Assembly (NCBI RefSeq): GCF_000425745.1
Contig: NZ_AUEA01000009.1
Location: 186,001-250,000, forward strand
Length of the DNA: 64,000 nt
Direction of reading: 5' to 3'
Source of the DNA: Pseudomonas cremoricolorata DSM 17059 = NBRC 16634
GTDB lineage: Bacteria; Pseudomonadota; Gammaproteobacteria; Pseudomonadales; Pseudomonadaceae
Positions within the stretch are counted from its first letter, which is position 1; the number at the start of each line of letters is the position of its first letter. The translations under genes were made by a program, and so were the position numbers. Below the pieces are notes generated by a model. It ran no database searches. It worked only from the letters and a program-made list of their open reading frames with translations, and was not told the origin of the DNA. Shown piece by piece: positions 46,508-55,664 of the stretch.

Positions 46508-48949
46508 TCACTTGCCCGGCACCAGCGACAGTCGCTGCTTGCCGTAGGCGCGCTCGAAGTGCTGCGGTTGCAGGGGCAGACTCATCATCTGGCCCTTGAA
46601 CCAGGCGTCCAGGCCGTCGCTGAAATGCGCGCTTGCCGGGTTGCCCGACTGCCCGGAACTGGTCATCAGTTGCAGCGGCTCGACCTGGCCGAAGTCGACG
46701 ATCATCCGTGCCGAGGCCGGCAGCGTGGTGTCGAACTGGCTGCCGATGGCGTAGGGGGTGAAGGCGAGGGTGCTGAAGTCGCCGGAGGCCGCCATGGCGG
46801 GCCGTTTCAATGGGTCGCCCAGGCCATGCCAGGTCGGCGCCGGCCAGTGGTACTGGTGCAGCGCACCCCACTGCCAGGCGCGGCGATCACTGCCCAGTTG
46901 CGCAGTGGCCGCCTGCATCGCGGCGGCCAGACTGCGGGCGAGGATGGTCGGTTTGTCTTCCTTCTGCGGCGTGCTGCGGTCATCCCAGAACGGGCTGTCG
47001 TCGCGGCCCAGCAGGTGGTCGATCTGCGCCGAGTACGACAGCCGCGAATTGCTGACGAACGCTTGCCAGGGGGCACCGGACTCTGGCCCGAGGTCGTCGA
47101 GGAAGGTCTGCCGCGCCACGCTCTGCAAGAACAATTCATACAACGCAGCATCGGCTGAGGCTGCGCTCAGGCGCCCGTCGAAGGCCTTGAGCCGCGCCAG
47201 TGTTTCGCGGGCGGCGCTGCGCTGGTCGGCGGGCAGGGCGTTGATCGCCTGTTGCAGCGGCTGGGCCATGCCGGGGGCTTCGAACATGCGTTTGAGCTTG
47301 TCGGCAAGCGGCGTTACCGCGTCGTTGAACAACAGGTTCAGGCTGCGCGCATCGAAGCGACCGCTGCTGGCCAGTTGGCCAAGGCGCTCGGCGCGCTCGG
47401 GGTAGTACCAGGTGCTCGACAGCTGCATGCCATAGCCTTTGGGCTGACTGCGCTGGTTGGCATGGGCGATCCAGCCGGCGGTCGGGTCCTGGTCGTAGGG
47501 GTGCAGCATCGGGTCGGCATAGCCATCCCAGTCGTAGCGCCCGTCCCAGCCAGGCGAAGGCAGCAGGCCCTGGCCTTCACGGCGATTGGGGTAGCGGCCA
47601 CTGACCTGCCAGGCGATGTGCTGCGGTTCGGCGAAGACGAAGTTGAGCGCGGCGGCAGCCACTTCGCGGGTGCTGTCGAAGGCTTTTTCCACCGAGCTGG
47701 CGCGGGTCAGGTCGAACAGCGCATCGAGGCTGCGGTCGTCCTTGAGCGACGGCAGGTACAGCGCCAGGGCCAGGCCATTGCTGCCCGGCTGGCCGAGCAA
47801 GGTGCCATGGCGGGTGTCGTACAGCACCTCGCGCACTGGGCGCTCGCCTTTGACGAAGAAGGTCTCGTTGCGCGCGCGTGCCGGCAGCCACTTGCCGTCG
47901 GCCAGGTAGGTCAGCTGATTGCCCTGGCGGCGCACCTGTTCGAGGAACAGGTCCTGGTTGTCGGCCATCACCGCGCTGCTGCTCCAGGCCAGCTTGCCGT
48001 TGTACCCGGCCAGCAACAACGGCAGGCCCGGCAGCGACAGCCCGGCCACCTGGTACTTGCTGGTGTGCACCTGCACCGGGCTCAAGGCCCAGGCCGCGCG
48101 GCTGTCGCTGGCCAACAGGCTCTTGCCACTGCGGCTGCGCTGCGGCGCGATGGCCAGGTTGGCCGAGCCCGGGCTGCCGAGCAGATCGAGGTCGGCCAGC
48201 TTCTGCGCGGCCGCCGCCAGCGCGGTGAAGCCCGGCAACTGGTCGTCCAGGTTGAGGCCCTTGAGTTTCCCCGCTTCCGCCTCGGCCAGGGGCTCATCGG
48301 CGGCCACCGGCAGCAACCAGGGCAGCTTGTCGCTGCCCACCTGGCGGGCCAGGGTCAGCGCCGAGAGTTCTTCCTGCAGGTTCACCGACTGGCTGAAGGC
48401 ATACAGGCTGAAGATCAGCGCCGAATCCTCGGGCTTCCAGTACTCGACCTGCTGATTACCCTGGGCCAGCCCGCCCGGCAGGCTGTTGCGATAACGGAAC
48501 AGATAGGCGTTGACGCCGCGGGCGTAGACCTCGAAGAAACGCTGCACGCGCGGCGAGGCCGCGGCGTACAGCTGACCGGCGCTTTGTCTGAGGTTGACCG
48601 CACGCATCAGTCGGTCGATGTCCAGCGCCTCGGCGCCGGCCAGCTCGGTCATGCGCCCTTGCGCGAGCAGGCGCATGGCGAGCATCTGCTCGATGCGGTC
48701 GACGCTGTGCACATAGCCCAGGCTGAACAGCGCGTCATGGAAGTTGGCGCTTTCGATCAGCGGCGCGCCCATGCCGTTGCGCCGCACCGAAGCGCCTTGC
48801 GCCAGGCCCTTGAGCGCTTGCACACCGACGCTGGGCGGCACGCTGTCGGGTTGCACGCCGATCTGGCAGCCGCCCAGACCGAGCAGGCCAAGCAACGTGG
48901 CAGCGGCGGTAAGACGTGGGCGAAAGGACGCGAAGGCGGCGGCGGCCAT
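46508..48949 (-). CDS. penicillin-acylase-family lipoprotein (Ntn hydrolase)
   Basis: 813 residues from ATG 48949 (GGAG at 8 bases). Lipoprotein signal: [10 protein letters not shown] with acylated Cys. The probable autocleavage point, G-S in [14 protein letters not shown], creates the N-terminal Ser nucleophile. The downstream [18 protein letters not shown] and [14 protein letters not shown] blocks match the acylase family. The family-typical DPHL after the nucleophile strand reads ASDSRAAW here. Substrates could be penicillins, acyl-homoserine lactones or other amides; unknown. Divergent from the EAL gene. Confidence 0.85.
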   Translation of the reverse strand: MAAAAFASFRPRLTAAATLLGLLGLGGCQIGVQPDSVPPSVGVQALKGLAQGASVRRNGMGAPLIESANFHDALFSLGYVHSVDRIEQMLAMRLLAQGRMTELAGAEALDIDRLMRAVNLRQSAGQLYAAASPRVQRFFEVYARGVNAYLFRYRNSLPGGLAQGNQQVEYWKPEDSALIFSLYAFSQSVNLQEELSALTLARQVGSDKLPWLLPVAADEPLAEAEAGKLKGLNLDDQLPGFTALAAAAQKLADLDLLGSPGSANLAIAPQRSRSGKSLLASDSRAAWALSPVQVHTSKYQVAGLSLPGLPLLLAGYNGKLAWSSSAVMADNQDLFLEQVRRQGNQLTYLADGKWLPARARNETFFVKGERPVREVLYDTRHGTLLGQPGSNGLALALYLPSLKDDRSLDALFDLTRASSVEKAFDSTREVAAAALNFVFAEPQHIAWQVSGRYPNRREGQGLLPSPGWDGRYDWDGYADPMLHPYDQDPTAGWIAHANQRSQPKGYGMQLSSTWYYPERAERLGQLASSGRFDARSLNLLFNDAVTPLADKLKRMFEAPGMAQPLQQAINALPADQRSAARETLARLKAFDGRLSAASADAALYELFLQSVARQTFLDDLGPESGAPWQAFVSNSRLSYSAQIDHLLGRDDSPFWDDRSTPQKEDKPTILARSLAAAMQAATAQLGSDRRAWQWGALHQYHWPAPTWHGLGDPLKRPAMAASGDFSTLAFTPYAIGSQFDTTLPASARMIVDFGQVEPLQLMTSSGQSGNPASAHFSDGLDAWFKGQMMSLPLQPQHFERAYGKQRLSLVPGK

Positions 48950-49188
48950 GGCAAGGGCTCCTGCAGGGCGAGGGGGCAATTGGGAAAGGCGCTACGTTAG
49001 TGACGGCGCAGGCGCGGCGCAAGCCGCGCCGTAGGCTTTTTTACCGCGCACAGCCGCCCAGTGCGGCACGCGTTGCGGCCCGGCCGACGACTGCCATGGC
49101 AGTCTGGCGTAAAGCCATCAATGCTGTTGTCGAACCTGCATATCCGATTCACACCGCCTGCCGCGACCCGCTCACCGAGGTAACCGTC

Positions 49189-49965
49189 ATGACCCGCCCG
49201 ACCGAAGCCCAACCCGCCACGCGCCCTGTCGGCTGCCGACGCTGCGCCGACCAGGCGCCGCTGCCGTTCGACTTCAGCATGGCCTTCCAGCCGATCGTCG
49301 CGCCGGGGCGCCAGCAGGTATTCGCCTACGAGGCACTGGTGCGCGGCACCGACGGCAGTGGCGCCTACAGCGTGTTGAGCAAGGTCACCGAGGACAACCG
49401 CTACACCTTCGATCAGACCTGCCGCATCAAGGCCGTCGAACTGGCCGCGCAACTGAACCTGCAGGGCTACCTGAGCATCAACTTCCTGCCCAACGCGGTG
49501 TATCAGCCGGCAGCCTGCATTCGCGCGACCCTCGACGCCGCGCAACGGGTGGGCTTTCCCACCAACCGGATCATCTTCGAAGTCACCGAGAACGAAAGCC
49601 TCACCGACCGTACTCACCTGAAGAACATCCTTATCGAGTACCAGCGGCAAGGCTTCAAGACCGCCATCGATGATTTCGGCGCCGGTTATTCGGGGTTGGG
49701 ACTGCTGGCCGAGTTTCAGCCCGACATCATCAAGCTGGACATGGAACTGATTCGCGGGATCGATCACGACACCGCGCGACTGGCCATCGTCGAGGGCATC
49801 GTCGGCATCTGCAAGAAACTGGGGATTCGAATCATTGCCGAGGGGGTGGAGCAGGTGGCCGAGTACCGGGCGCTCAAGGCGCTGGGCATCGACCTGTTTC
49901 AGGGCTACCTGTTCGCCCGGCCGGTGTATCAGGCACTGCCTCAAGCGCAGTGGCCGCTCGACTGA
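49189..49965 (+). CDS. EAL-domain cyclic-di-GMP phosphodiesterase
   Basis: 258 residues from ATG 49189, preceded by GAGG. The EAL signature is AYEALVRG. Other catalytic motifs are NFLPNAVY, FEVTENES, DDFGAGYSGLGLLA, IIKLDMELIRG and IIAEGVEQ, so all key residues for hydrolysis appear intact. There is no GGDEF, sensor or membrane segment: a stand-alone soluble EAL protein that lowers c-di-GMP. A longer upstream frame (from 48916) reads through the acylase promoter and is rejected. Confidence 0.9.
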   Translation: MTRPTEAQPATRPVGCRRCADQAPLPFDFSMAFQPIVAPGRQQVFAYEALVRGTDGSGAYSVLSKVTEDNRYTFDQTCRIKAVELAAQLNLQGYLSINFLPNAVYQPAACIRATLDAAQRVGFPTNRIIFEVTENESLTDRTHLKNILIEYQRQGFKTAIDDFGAGYSGLGLLAEFQPDIIKLDMELIRGIDHDTARLAIVEGIVGICKKLGIRIIAEGVEQVAEYRALKALGIDLFQGYLFARPVYQALPQAQWPLD

Positions 49966-50000
49966 CTCTCGCCGAGGGCCGCTGCGCTGTGCTCAACGGC

Positions 50001-50195
50001 TCAGGCGCCGTGGCACTTCTTGAACTTCTTCTCGCTGCCGCACGGGCATGGGTCGTTGCGACCCACGTCCTTCAGCGTGTTGCGCACCGGCTCCTGCGGG
50101 GCGTGGTTGCAGTGCGGGCCATGCACATGGCCGTGGTCGTGGTGGTCATGGTCGTGGTTGCAGTCCGGGCCATGGACATGAGGTTGCTGGGTCAT
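50001..50195 (-). CDS. His-rich SEC-C zinc-binding small protein
   Basis: 64 residues. N-terminal half is His-rich with two C-N-H motifs ([15 protein letters not shown] and [11 protein letters not shown]). The C-terminus is a SEC-C zinc motif [18 protein letters not shown] motifs bind zinc in SecA and other proteins. Possibly a metal-storage or ribosome-associated protein; unknown. Last gene of a four-gene leftward operon, 13 bases after the LEA2 gene. Confidence 0.78.
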   Translation of the reverse strand: MTQQPHVHGPDCNHDHDHHDHGHVHGPHCNHAPQEPVRNTLKDVGRNDPCPCGSEKKFKKCHGA

Positions 50196-50208
50196 CGCGG
50201 GTCTACTC

Positions 50209-50679
50209 CTAGTGAAAATCGCCGGGGATTATCTCACCGCTGCGCCAGAAGTGCAGGCTTCGATAGAACAGCATGCCGGTGTTGAGCTCACCGCTGAGCT
50301 GGTAGGGCACCGGCTGCTTGCGGCGGATCACCTTCACCAGCGGCTTGAGGTGGCGCCACAGGTTAGTGCGCACCTCGATCTTGAAGGTGCGTTGTTCGTG
50401 CGCAGCCACACTGCGCCACAGGCTGGCGTTGTCTTCGATCAGCGGAATGTCGTTGAGACGTACGTCGAAATCCAGGTTGCGGATGAACAGCCGGCTGTCA
50501 TTGGGGTTGTCGACGCGCACATGCAGGATGAAGCGCTGCTGGTGCATGGTGGCCTTGACCTTCTGCACCTTGACCAGGCGCAACTGCGGCTCGCGCCAGT
50601 CATCGCTGCCCCAACTGGCGCAACCGCCGAGCACGCTCAGCATCAAACTGAGCAGCAAAAGACGAATCGATGCGCTCAT
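50209..50679 (-). CDS. LEA-type-2 (WHy domain) lipoprotein
   Basis: 156 residues. Lipobox VLGGC at residues about 17-21. The WHy/LEA-2 beta-sandwich follows: [20 protein letters not shown] and [17 protein letters not shown]. Likely anchored in the outer membrane, facing the periplasm. Overlaps the YchJ-like gene by ATGA (50676-50679). Function unknown; the family is linked to stress tolerance. Confidence 0.82.
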   Translation of the reverse strand: MSASIRLLLLSLMLSVLGGCASWGSDDWREPQLRLVKVQKVKATMHQQRFILHVRVDNPNDSRLFIRNLDFDVRLNDIPLIEDNASLWRSVAAHEQRTFKIEVRTNLWRHLKPLVKVIRRKQPVPYQLSGELNTGMLFYRSLHFWRSGEIIPGDFH

Positions 50680-51158
50680 CGCTCACCGGCCAGGTAGCTG
50701 GCGCAGCATTTCTTGAACTTCTGCCCGCTGGCGCACGGGCAGAGGTCGTTGCGTCCGACCTTCAGTGCCACGGTCGGGTCGATGAAGTACCAGCGCCCGG
50801 CATGCTGGACGAAGGCCGAGCGCTCGCGGTGCTGGTGATCGCCGCTGGCGTCGTGCCAGCGCGCGGTGAAGGTGACGAAGGCATGTTCGGGCTGGCCGCC
50901 GAACACCTCTGCGCTTTCCACTTCCAGCCCAAGCCAGGTGCTCTGCGCGCTCCAGGCACTGATCGCGGCTCGGTCCAGACCTGCCTGCTGGGCGGGCAGG
51001 GTGGTGTCGTGCAGGTAGTCGATCAGGCCCAGCACATACGCGCTGTAGCGCGAGCGCATCAAGGCCTGGGCATCGGGCGCCGGGGTGCCGGCATGCCAGT
51101 GCCCGCAGCAGGCGTCGAGCAGGTTGCCACTGCCACAGGGGCAGACCGAAACACTCAT
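50676..51158 (-). CDS. YchJ-family protein with two SEC-C motifs
   Basis: 160 residues from ATG 51158. SEC-C motifs lie at both ends: [14 protein letters not shown] near the N-terminus and [15 protein letters not shown] near the C-terminus. Between them is the NTF2-like YchJ domain ([35 protein letters not shown]). YchJ is of unknown function. Starts 4 bases after the DUF6231 gene stop. Confidence 0.88.
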   Translation of the reverse strand: MSVSVCPCGSGNLLDACCGHWHAGTPAPDAQALMRSRYSAYVLGLIDYLHDTTLPAQQAGLDRAAISAWSAQSTWLGLEVESAEVFGGQPEHAFVTFTARWHDASGDHQHRERSAFVQHAGRWYFIDPTVALKVGRNDLCPCASGQKFKKCCASYLAGER

Positions 51159-51162
51159 GAAA

Positions 51163-51657
51163 TCACCACCAGTACTTGCCAAAGTTTTCCGGGTTGGCCC
51201 AGAACCGCGCGTTGAGCCAGTCCGGGACCTGCTTGTAGTCACGTAGATCATAGGTGAACAGGCGCAACTGCTGGGTGTCGCGGCTGAACGTCTCGCTGGC
51301 CGACAGGGCCAGGGCGTAGAAGTCGGTGTCATGCCAGCCACAGGCCTGCAGGTCAGCCAGCACCGCTACTTTGCTGGCGTTGAGATTGCGGATGCCGCCC
51401 AGCAGTTCCAGGCCGTTGCGCTTGGGCAGGTGCTCCAGGCATTCGACCAGCACGGCAAGGTCGTAGCGTTGTGCGGCGATGTGGCTGGGCAGGGCTGCGG
51501 CCGGTACGTGCTCGATGAGCGTCTGCGGATGGGCCTGGGCGAAGGCGTCCAGGGCCGGGAAATGGCTGCCGACCAGCAACAGTCGCTGCGGCGCGACGCG
51601 CTCGAGCAGCGCGGCCAGGGCCTGCTGCGGCGTGCGCTGGGAAATATTCAAGGTCAT
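51163..51657 (-). CDS. DUF6231-type small methyltransferase-like protein
   Basis: 164 residues. A Rossmann-like core with [14 protein letters not shown] and [20 protein letters not shown] resembles class I SAM methyltransferases, but the glycine motif I is unusual (VGSH). The C-terminus is rich in aromatic residues ([18 protein letters not shown]). First gene of the four-gene leftward operon. Matches my memory of DUF6231 proteins; function unknown. Confidence 0.7.
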   Translation of the reverse strand: MTLNISQRTPQQALAALLERVAPQRLLLVGSHFPALDAFAQAHPQTLIEHVPAAALPSHIAAQRYDLAVLVECLEHLPKRNGLELLGGIRNLNASKVAVLADLQACGWHDTDFYALALSASETFSRDTQQLRLFTYDLRDYKQVPDWLNARFWANPENFGKYWW

Positions 51658-51819
51658 CGAGGTTCCTCGCTCAGAGCGCTCAAGACTAACGGTCTGCGGC
51701 CTGCGGGCATAGAGGCTGCGGCGCTCACTGATGGCCCAACACTGGCAGAGCCGGCATGGCGGGTCTTTACTGCGGTGGATCGGTCATCGGCCGACGCCCC
51801 CCATTAGGAGAAGCAACCC

Positions 51820-52524
51820 ATGAGTACAGTTCGCACCGCGATACCTCTGATTTTGCTTACCAGCCTGATGACCGGCTGCGCCGGCCTGCAGAAGACCGAT
51901 TGGCCCAAGTGCGCTGCCGTAGGCGGTGTCGGCGGCGCCGCCCTGGGCGCCATCGAAAGCTCCAGTTGGGCAGGCTGGGGCGCGTTGCTCGGCGGCGGCC
52001 TGGCCGCCGGCTACTGCTGGGCCCACGGCGATGGCGATGAGGATGGCGACGGCGTGCCGGACAGCCGCGACAAGTGCCCGGGCACGCCGCGCGGCGTTCA
52101 AGTCGATGCCACCGGTTGCCCACTCAAGGCGCCGGAGCCAGCGCCGGTGGTCGAGGAAGTGGTGGTGGTCGAGAAACAAGAGGTGATCGTGATCCGCGAC
52201 GTGCACTTCGAGTTCGATTCGGCGCGCCTGACCGCCACCGACAAAGAGCGCCTCAACACCATCGCCACGCGCCTCAAGCAAGAAGCGGCCAGCGCCCGTC
52301 TTAGCGTCACCGGGCACACTGACAGCGTCGGTGCCGAGAGCTACAACCAGAAGCTGTCCGACCGTCGCGCCCATTCGGTGACCGATTACCTGATCGGCAG
52401 CGGCGTACCGCGCAGCAGCTTCGTCTCGGTCACAGGTGCCGGTGAAAGCCAGCCGGTGGCGGATAACGCGACGGCCGAAGGGCGTGCGATGAACCGTCGT
52501 ACCGAAATCAAGATCGACCGCTGA
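51820..52524 (+). CDS. OmpA-family lipoprotein with TSP3-type calcium repeat
   Basis: 234 residues. Lipobox LLTSLMTGC (Cys near residue 20), a glycine-zipper-like membrane segment (GGVGGAALGAIESSSWAGWG), then a D-x-D-x-D-G calcium-binding repeat (GDGDEDGDGVPDSRDKCPGT). An OmpA peptidoglycan-binding domain follows (VHFEFDSARLTATDKERLNT, TGHTDSVGAESYNQKLSDRR). It probably tethers the outer membrane to the cell wall. Ribosome site AGGAG; monocistronic with a terminator. Confidence 0.9.
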   Translation: MSTVRTAIPLILLTSLMTGCAGLQKTDWPKCAAVGGVGGAALGAIESSSWAGWGALLGGGLAAGYCWAHGDGDEDGDGVPDSRDKCPGTPRGVQVDATGCPLKAPEPAPVVEEVVVVEKQEVIVIRDVHFEFDSARLTATDKERLNTIATRLKQEAASARLSVTGHTDSVGAESYNQKLSDRRAHSVTDYLIGSGVPRSSFVSVTGAGESQPVADNATAEGRAMNRRTEIKIDR

Positions 52525-52533
52525 GCTGCGCAG

Positions 52534-52560
52534 CCCACGGCAGGCCGTCACTGCCGTGGG
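52534..52560 (+). terminator. terminator-like hairpin after OmpA lipoprotein gene
   Basis: CCCACGGCAG / CTGCCGTGGG with a 7-base loop, then CGTTTGG. Confidence 0.75.
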
Positions 52561-52607
52561 CGTTTGGTGATGACTCTGCGCCAACCGTTCAACCAAGGAG
52601 CGCCGCC

Positions 52608-52874
52608 ATGGGCGTGATTCTCAACCTCGGCAAGGCCCTGACCGTGCTGTTCTGGGGCGTGGTGCTGTTCAATCAGCTCGTGCCGCAGGCGATGCCCTTC
52701 AGTTTGCTGATAAAGGCTGCAGGGCTGTGCCTGTTCAGCCTGCACGTGCTGGAAGTGCTGTGCTTCAACGCCAGCCTGCGCGGGCGCAGCCACCGCTGGT
52801 TCGACCGCTTGCAGATCTTGCTCACCGGCATGTTCCACGTCATGTCGCTGCCCCGACCGACGCCGCGCACCTGA
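52608..52874 (+). CDS. DUF1145 membrane protein
   Basis: 88 residues with two to three membrane segments (LGKALTVLFWGVVLFNQLVP, LLIKAAGLCLFSLHVLEVL). Matches DUF1145 (YhhL) proteins of unknown function. AAGGAG ribosome site 8 bases before ATG. Convergent with the CopD-like gene; 4 bases separate the stops. Confidence 0.8.
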   Translation: MGVILNLGKALTVLFWGVVLFNQLVPQAMPFSLLIKAAGLCLFSLHVLEVLCFNASLRGRSHRWFDRLQILLTGMFHVMSLPRPTPRT

Positions 52875-52878
52875 GGCC

Positions 52879-53343
52879 TCAGAAGCTCCAGCGGGTGCTG
52901 GCGATAGCCACTACCAGCAGGCCCAGCAGCAGGTTGATGCCCACCATCCGTCGGATACGCGCCAGCGCGCTGGCCCCGGCTGGCCAGTCTTCACGGGCCA
53001 GCGCATCACGCAATTGTGGCAGCAGCAGGGCATGGATGCGCAGGAACACCGCAACCATGACGATGGCCCCGCCGATCATCCACTGCACGTAGCGCGGCGC
53101 GGTTTCGAAGCCGCTGAAGCGGCTGTGGATCAGCGCCACACCGCTGATCGCCAAGGTCGCCACTGCCACCCAGACCCATCCGAAGAAGCGTGGGAAAACT
53201 TCCCCCCATAAACGCAGCCGCGCCGGCCCTTCCAGCGCTTTGGCCATGGCCGGGCGCAGCACCATCCAGGCGAAGAACATGCCGCCGACCCAGACCAGCG
53301 AGGCCAGGACGTGCAATGTGTAGGGCAGGGCATGGACGAGCAT
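52879..53343 (-). CDS. CopD-like membrane protein
   Basis: 154 residues from ATG 53343, 6 bases after GGAG; 53361 is an alternative start. Four membrane spans with His in MLVHALPYTLHVLASLVWVG and IHALLLPQ. The domain is the CopD/YebZ type, sometimes linked to copper uptake or haem-like metal handling. No copC or other copper gene is adjacent, so a copper role is only a family-level hint. Confidence 0.75.
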   Translation of the reverse strand: MLVHALPYTLHVLASLVWVGGMFFAWMVLRPAMAKALEGPARLRLWGEVFPRFFGWVWVAVATLAISGVALIHSRFSGFETAPRYVQWMIGGAIVMVAVFLRIHALLLPQLRDALAREDWPAGASALARIRRMVGINLLLGLLVVAIASTRWSF

Positions 53344-53438
53344 GAGGATCTCCGAAGGCATAAACGGCGTGAGGCAGGTATGATAGCCGGCCCGTGTAAA
53401 ACACTGAAAATATATCCAGCCCTTCGGGCGCGCAGACC

Positions 53439-55583
53439 ATGATCAGCAACGAACTCAAAGCCACCATCCAAGGCGCCTATACGCGTTTCCTCGAAGCCAA
53501 GGGGCTCAAGCCGCGCTATGGCCAGCGCCTGATGATCGCCGAAGTCGCCAAGGTGCTCGGCGACATCGCCGTGGACGACGAAGGGCGCCGCGCCGGCGAC
53601 CCGGCCGTGGTCGCGGTCGAGGCGGGCACCGGTACCGGCAAGACGGTCGCCTACAGCCTGGCCGCCATTCCTGCGGCCAAGGCTGCCGGCAAGCGCCTGG
53701 TGATCGCCACCGCCACCGTGGCCCTGCAAGAGCAGATCGTCTTCAAGGACCTGCCCGACCTGATGCGCAACAGCGGCCTGAACTTCAGCTTCGCCTTGGC
53801 CAAGGGCCGTGGGCGCTACCTGTGCCTGTCCAAGCTCGACGTGCTGCTGCAGGAGGGCCAGGCGCAGTCGGCCACTGCGCAACTGTTCGAGGAAGAGGGC
53901 TTTCACCTCGACGTCGATGAACGCAGCCAGAAGCTGTTCAATTCGATGATCGAAAAGCTCGCCGGCAATCGCTGGGACGGCGACCGCGACAGCTGGCCCG
54001 AAGCGCTCGAGGATCAGGACTGGATGCGCCTGACCACCGACCACAGTCAGTGCACCGGCCGCCACTGCCCGAACTTCCAGCAGTGCGTGTTCTACAAGGC
54101 GCGCGAAGGCATGGGCAAGGTCGATGTCATCGTCACCAACCACGACATGGTGTTGGCCGACCTGGCCCTGGGCGGTGGCGCGGTGCTGCCCGATCCTCGC
54201 GACACCCTGTACGTGTTCGACGAAGGCCACCACCTGCCCGACAAGGCCATCGGCCACTTCGCCCACTTCTCGCGCCTGCGCTCGACCGCCGACTGGCTCG
54301 AGCAGACCGCCAGGAACCTCACCAAGCTGCTGGCCCAGCATCCGCTGCCGGGCGATCTGGGCAAGTTGATCGAGCAAGTGCCGGAGCTGGCGCGGGAAAT
54401 TCGCACCCAGCAGCAGTTCATGTTCACCCTGTGCGAGCAGGTCGCGGATTTTCGCCCAGGCGAAGACAACGAAGGTCGCGACCGCCCGCGTTATCGCTTC
54501 GAGGGCGGGGTGATCCCCGAGCAGATCCGCGAGATCGGCATCGAGCTGAAGAAGGGTTTTTCCCGCCTCAACGATCTGTTCACGCGCCTGGCCGACCTGC
54601 TCAAGGAAGGTATGGATGGCGAGGTCAACATCGGCATCGCCAGCCACCAGGCCGAAGAGTGGTATCCGCTGTTCGGCAGCCTGGTGACCCGCGCCCAGGG
54701 CAACTGGGAACTGTGGACCGCCTTCACCGCCGAAGACCCTGAAGACAGCCCGCCGATGGCGCGCTGGCTGTCGCTGGCCGAAAATGGCGCGCTGTTCGAC
54801 ATCGAGGTCAACGCCAGCCCCATTCTTGCCGCCGAGATGCTGCGGCGCAGCTTGTGGAATGTCGCCTATGGCGCACTGGTCACCTCCGCGACGTTGACTG
54901 CGCTGGGCAAGTTCGACCGCCTGCGCATGCGCTCCGGGTTGCCGCGCGACGCAGTCACCTGTGTGGTGCCCAGCCCGTTCGTGCACGGTGATGCCGGCGT
55001 GCTGCGGGTGCCTGACCTGCGCGCCGACCCGCGCGATGCGGTGGCGCACACCGCGGCGATCATTCGCGAGCTGCCGGCCATGGTCGAAGACGCCCGCGGC
55101 GCCCTGGTGCTGTTTTCCTCGCGCAAGCAGATGCAGGACGTGTTCGATGGCCTGGACCGCGACTGGCGCAAGCTGGTGCTGATCCAGGGCAACCTGTCGA
55201 AGCAGGAAACCCTCAACAAGCACAAGGCCCGGGTCGACGATGGCCAGCACAGCGTGCTGTTCGGCCTGGCCAGTTTCGCCGAGGGTGTCGACCTGCCCGG
55301 TGCCTATTGCGAGCACGTGGTCATCGCCAAGATCCCCTTCGCCGTGCCGGATGACCCCGTGGAAGCGGCGCTGGCCGAATGGATCGAAGCCCGCGGCGGC
55401 AACCCATTCATGGAAATCGCCGTGCCCGACGCCTCGTTGCGGCTGATCCAGGCCTGTGGCCGCCTGCTGCGCACCGAACAGGACCGCGGCATCATCAGCT
55501 TGCTCGACCGGCGCCTGGTCACCCAGCGCTACGGCAAGGCTATCCTCAATGCGCTCCCGCCCTTCCGGCGGGAAATTGCCTGA
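53439..55583 (+). CDS. dinG: ATP-dependent DNA helicase DinG
   Basis: 714 residues. Walker A EAGTGTGKT near residue 65, DEGH box VFDEGHHLPDKA, and the iron-sulfur cysteine cluster (C120-type Cys, with CTGRHCPNFQQCVFY). The C-terminal motif is QACGRLLRTEQDRGIISLLD. An XPD-like 5'-3' helicase that resolves R-loops, forks and other structures; in E. coli it belongs to the SOS response. No LexA box was identified upstream. Confidence 0.95.
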   Translation: MISNELKATIQGAYTRFLEAKGLKPRYGQRLMIAEVAKVLGDIAVDDEGRRAGDPAVVAVEAGTGTGKTVAYSLAAIPAAKAAGKRLVIATATVALQEQIVFKDLPDLMRNSGLNFSFALAKGRGRYLCLSKLDVLLQEGQAQSATAQLFEEEGFHLDVDERSQKLFNSMIEKLAGNRWDGDRDSWPEALEDQDWMRLTTDHSQCTGRHCPNFQQCVFYKAREGMGKVDVIVTNHDMVLADLALGGGAVLPDPRDTLYVFDEGHHLPDKAIGHFAHFSRLRSTADWLEQTARNLTKLLAQHPLPGDLGKLIEQVPELAREIRTQQQFMFTLCEQVADFRPGEDNEGRDRPRYRFEGGVIPEQIREIGIELKKGFSRLNDLFTRLADLLKEGMDGEVNIGIASHQAEEWYPLFGSLVTRAQGNWELWTAFTAEDPEDSPPMARWLSLAENGALFDIEVNASPILAAEMLRRSLWNVAYGALVTSATLTALGKFDRLRMRSGLPRDAVTCVVPSPFVHGDAGVLRVPDLRADPRDAVAHTAAIIRELPAMVEDARGALVLFSSRKQMQDVFDGLDRDWRKLVLIQGNLSKQETLNKHKARVDDGQHSVLFGLASFAEGVDLPGAYCEHVVIAKIPFAVPDDPVEAALAEWIEARGGNPFMEIAVPDASLRLIQACGRLLRTEQDRGIISLLDRRLVTQRYGKAILNALPPFRREIA

Positions 55584-55664
55584 TCGCCGGTGCATGATGC
55601 GCCGGCTCGTTGTCTTCTATTCGGTCGTGAGCCCTGTCGGGCTCTGAAGGAGTGCTACCGCCCT

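Noticed and set aside
45020..47158. 712-residue open frame opposite ligase, exonuclease and acylase genes
   Set aside because: Spans three genes on the other strand, with no start signal.
53130..55595. 821-residue open frame opposite dinG
   Set aside because: Antisense shadow; dinG has all helicase and Fe-S motifs.
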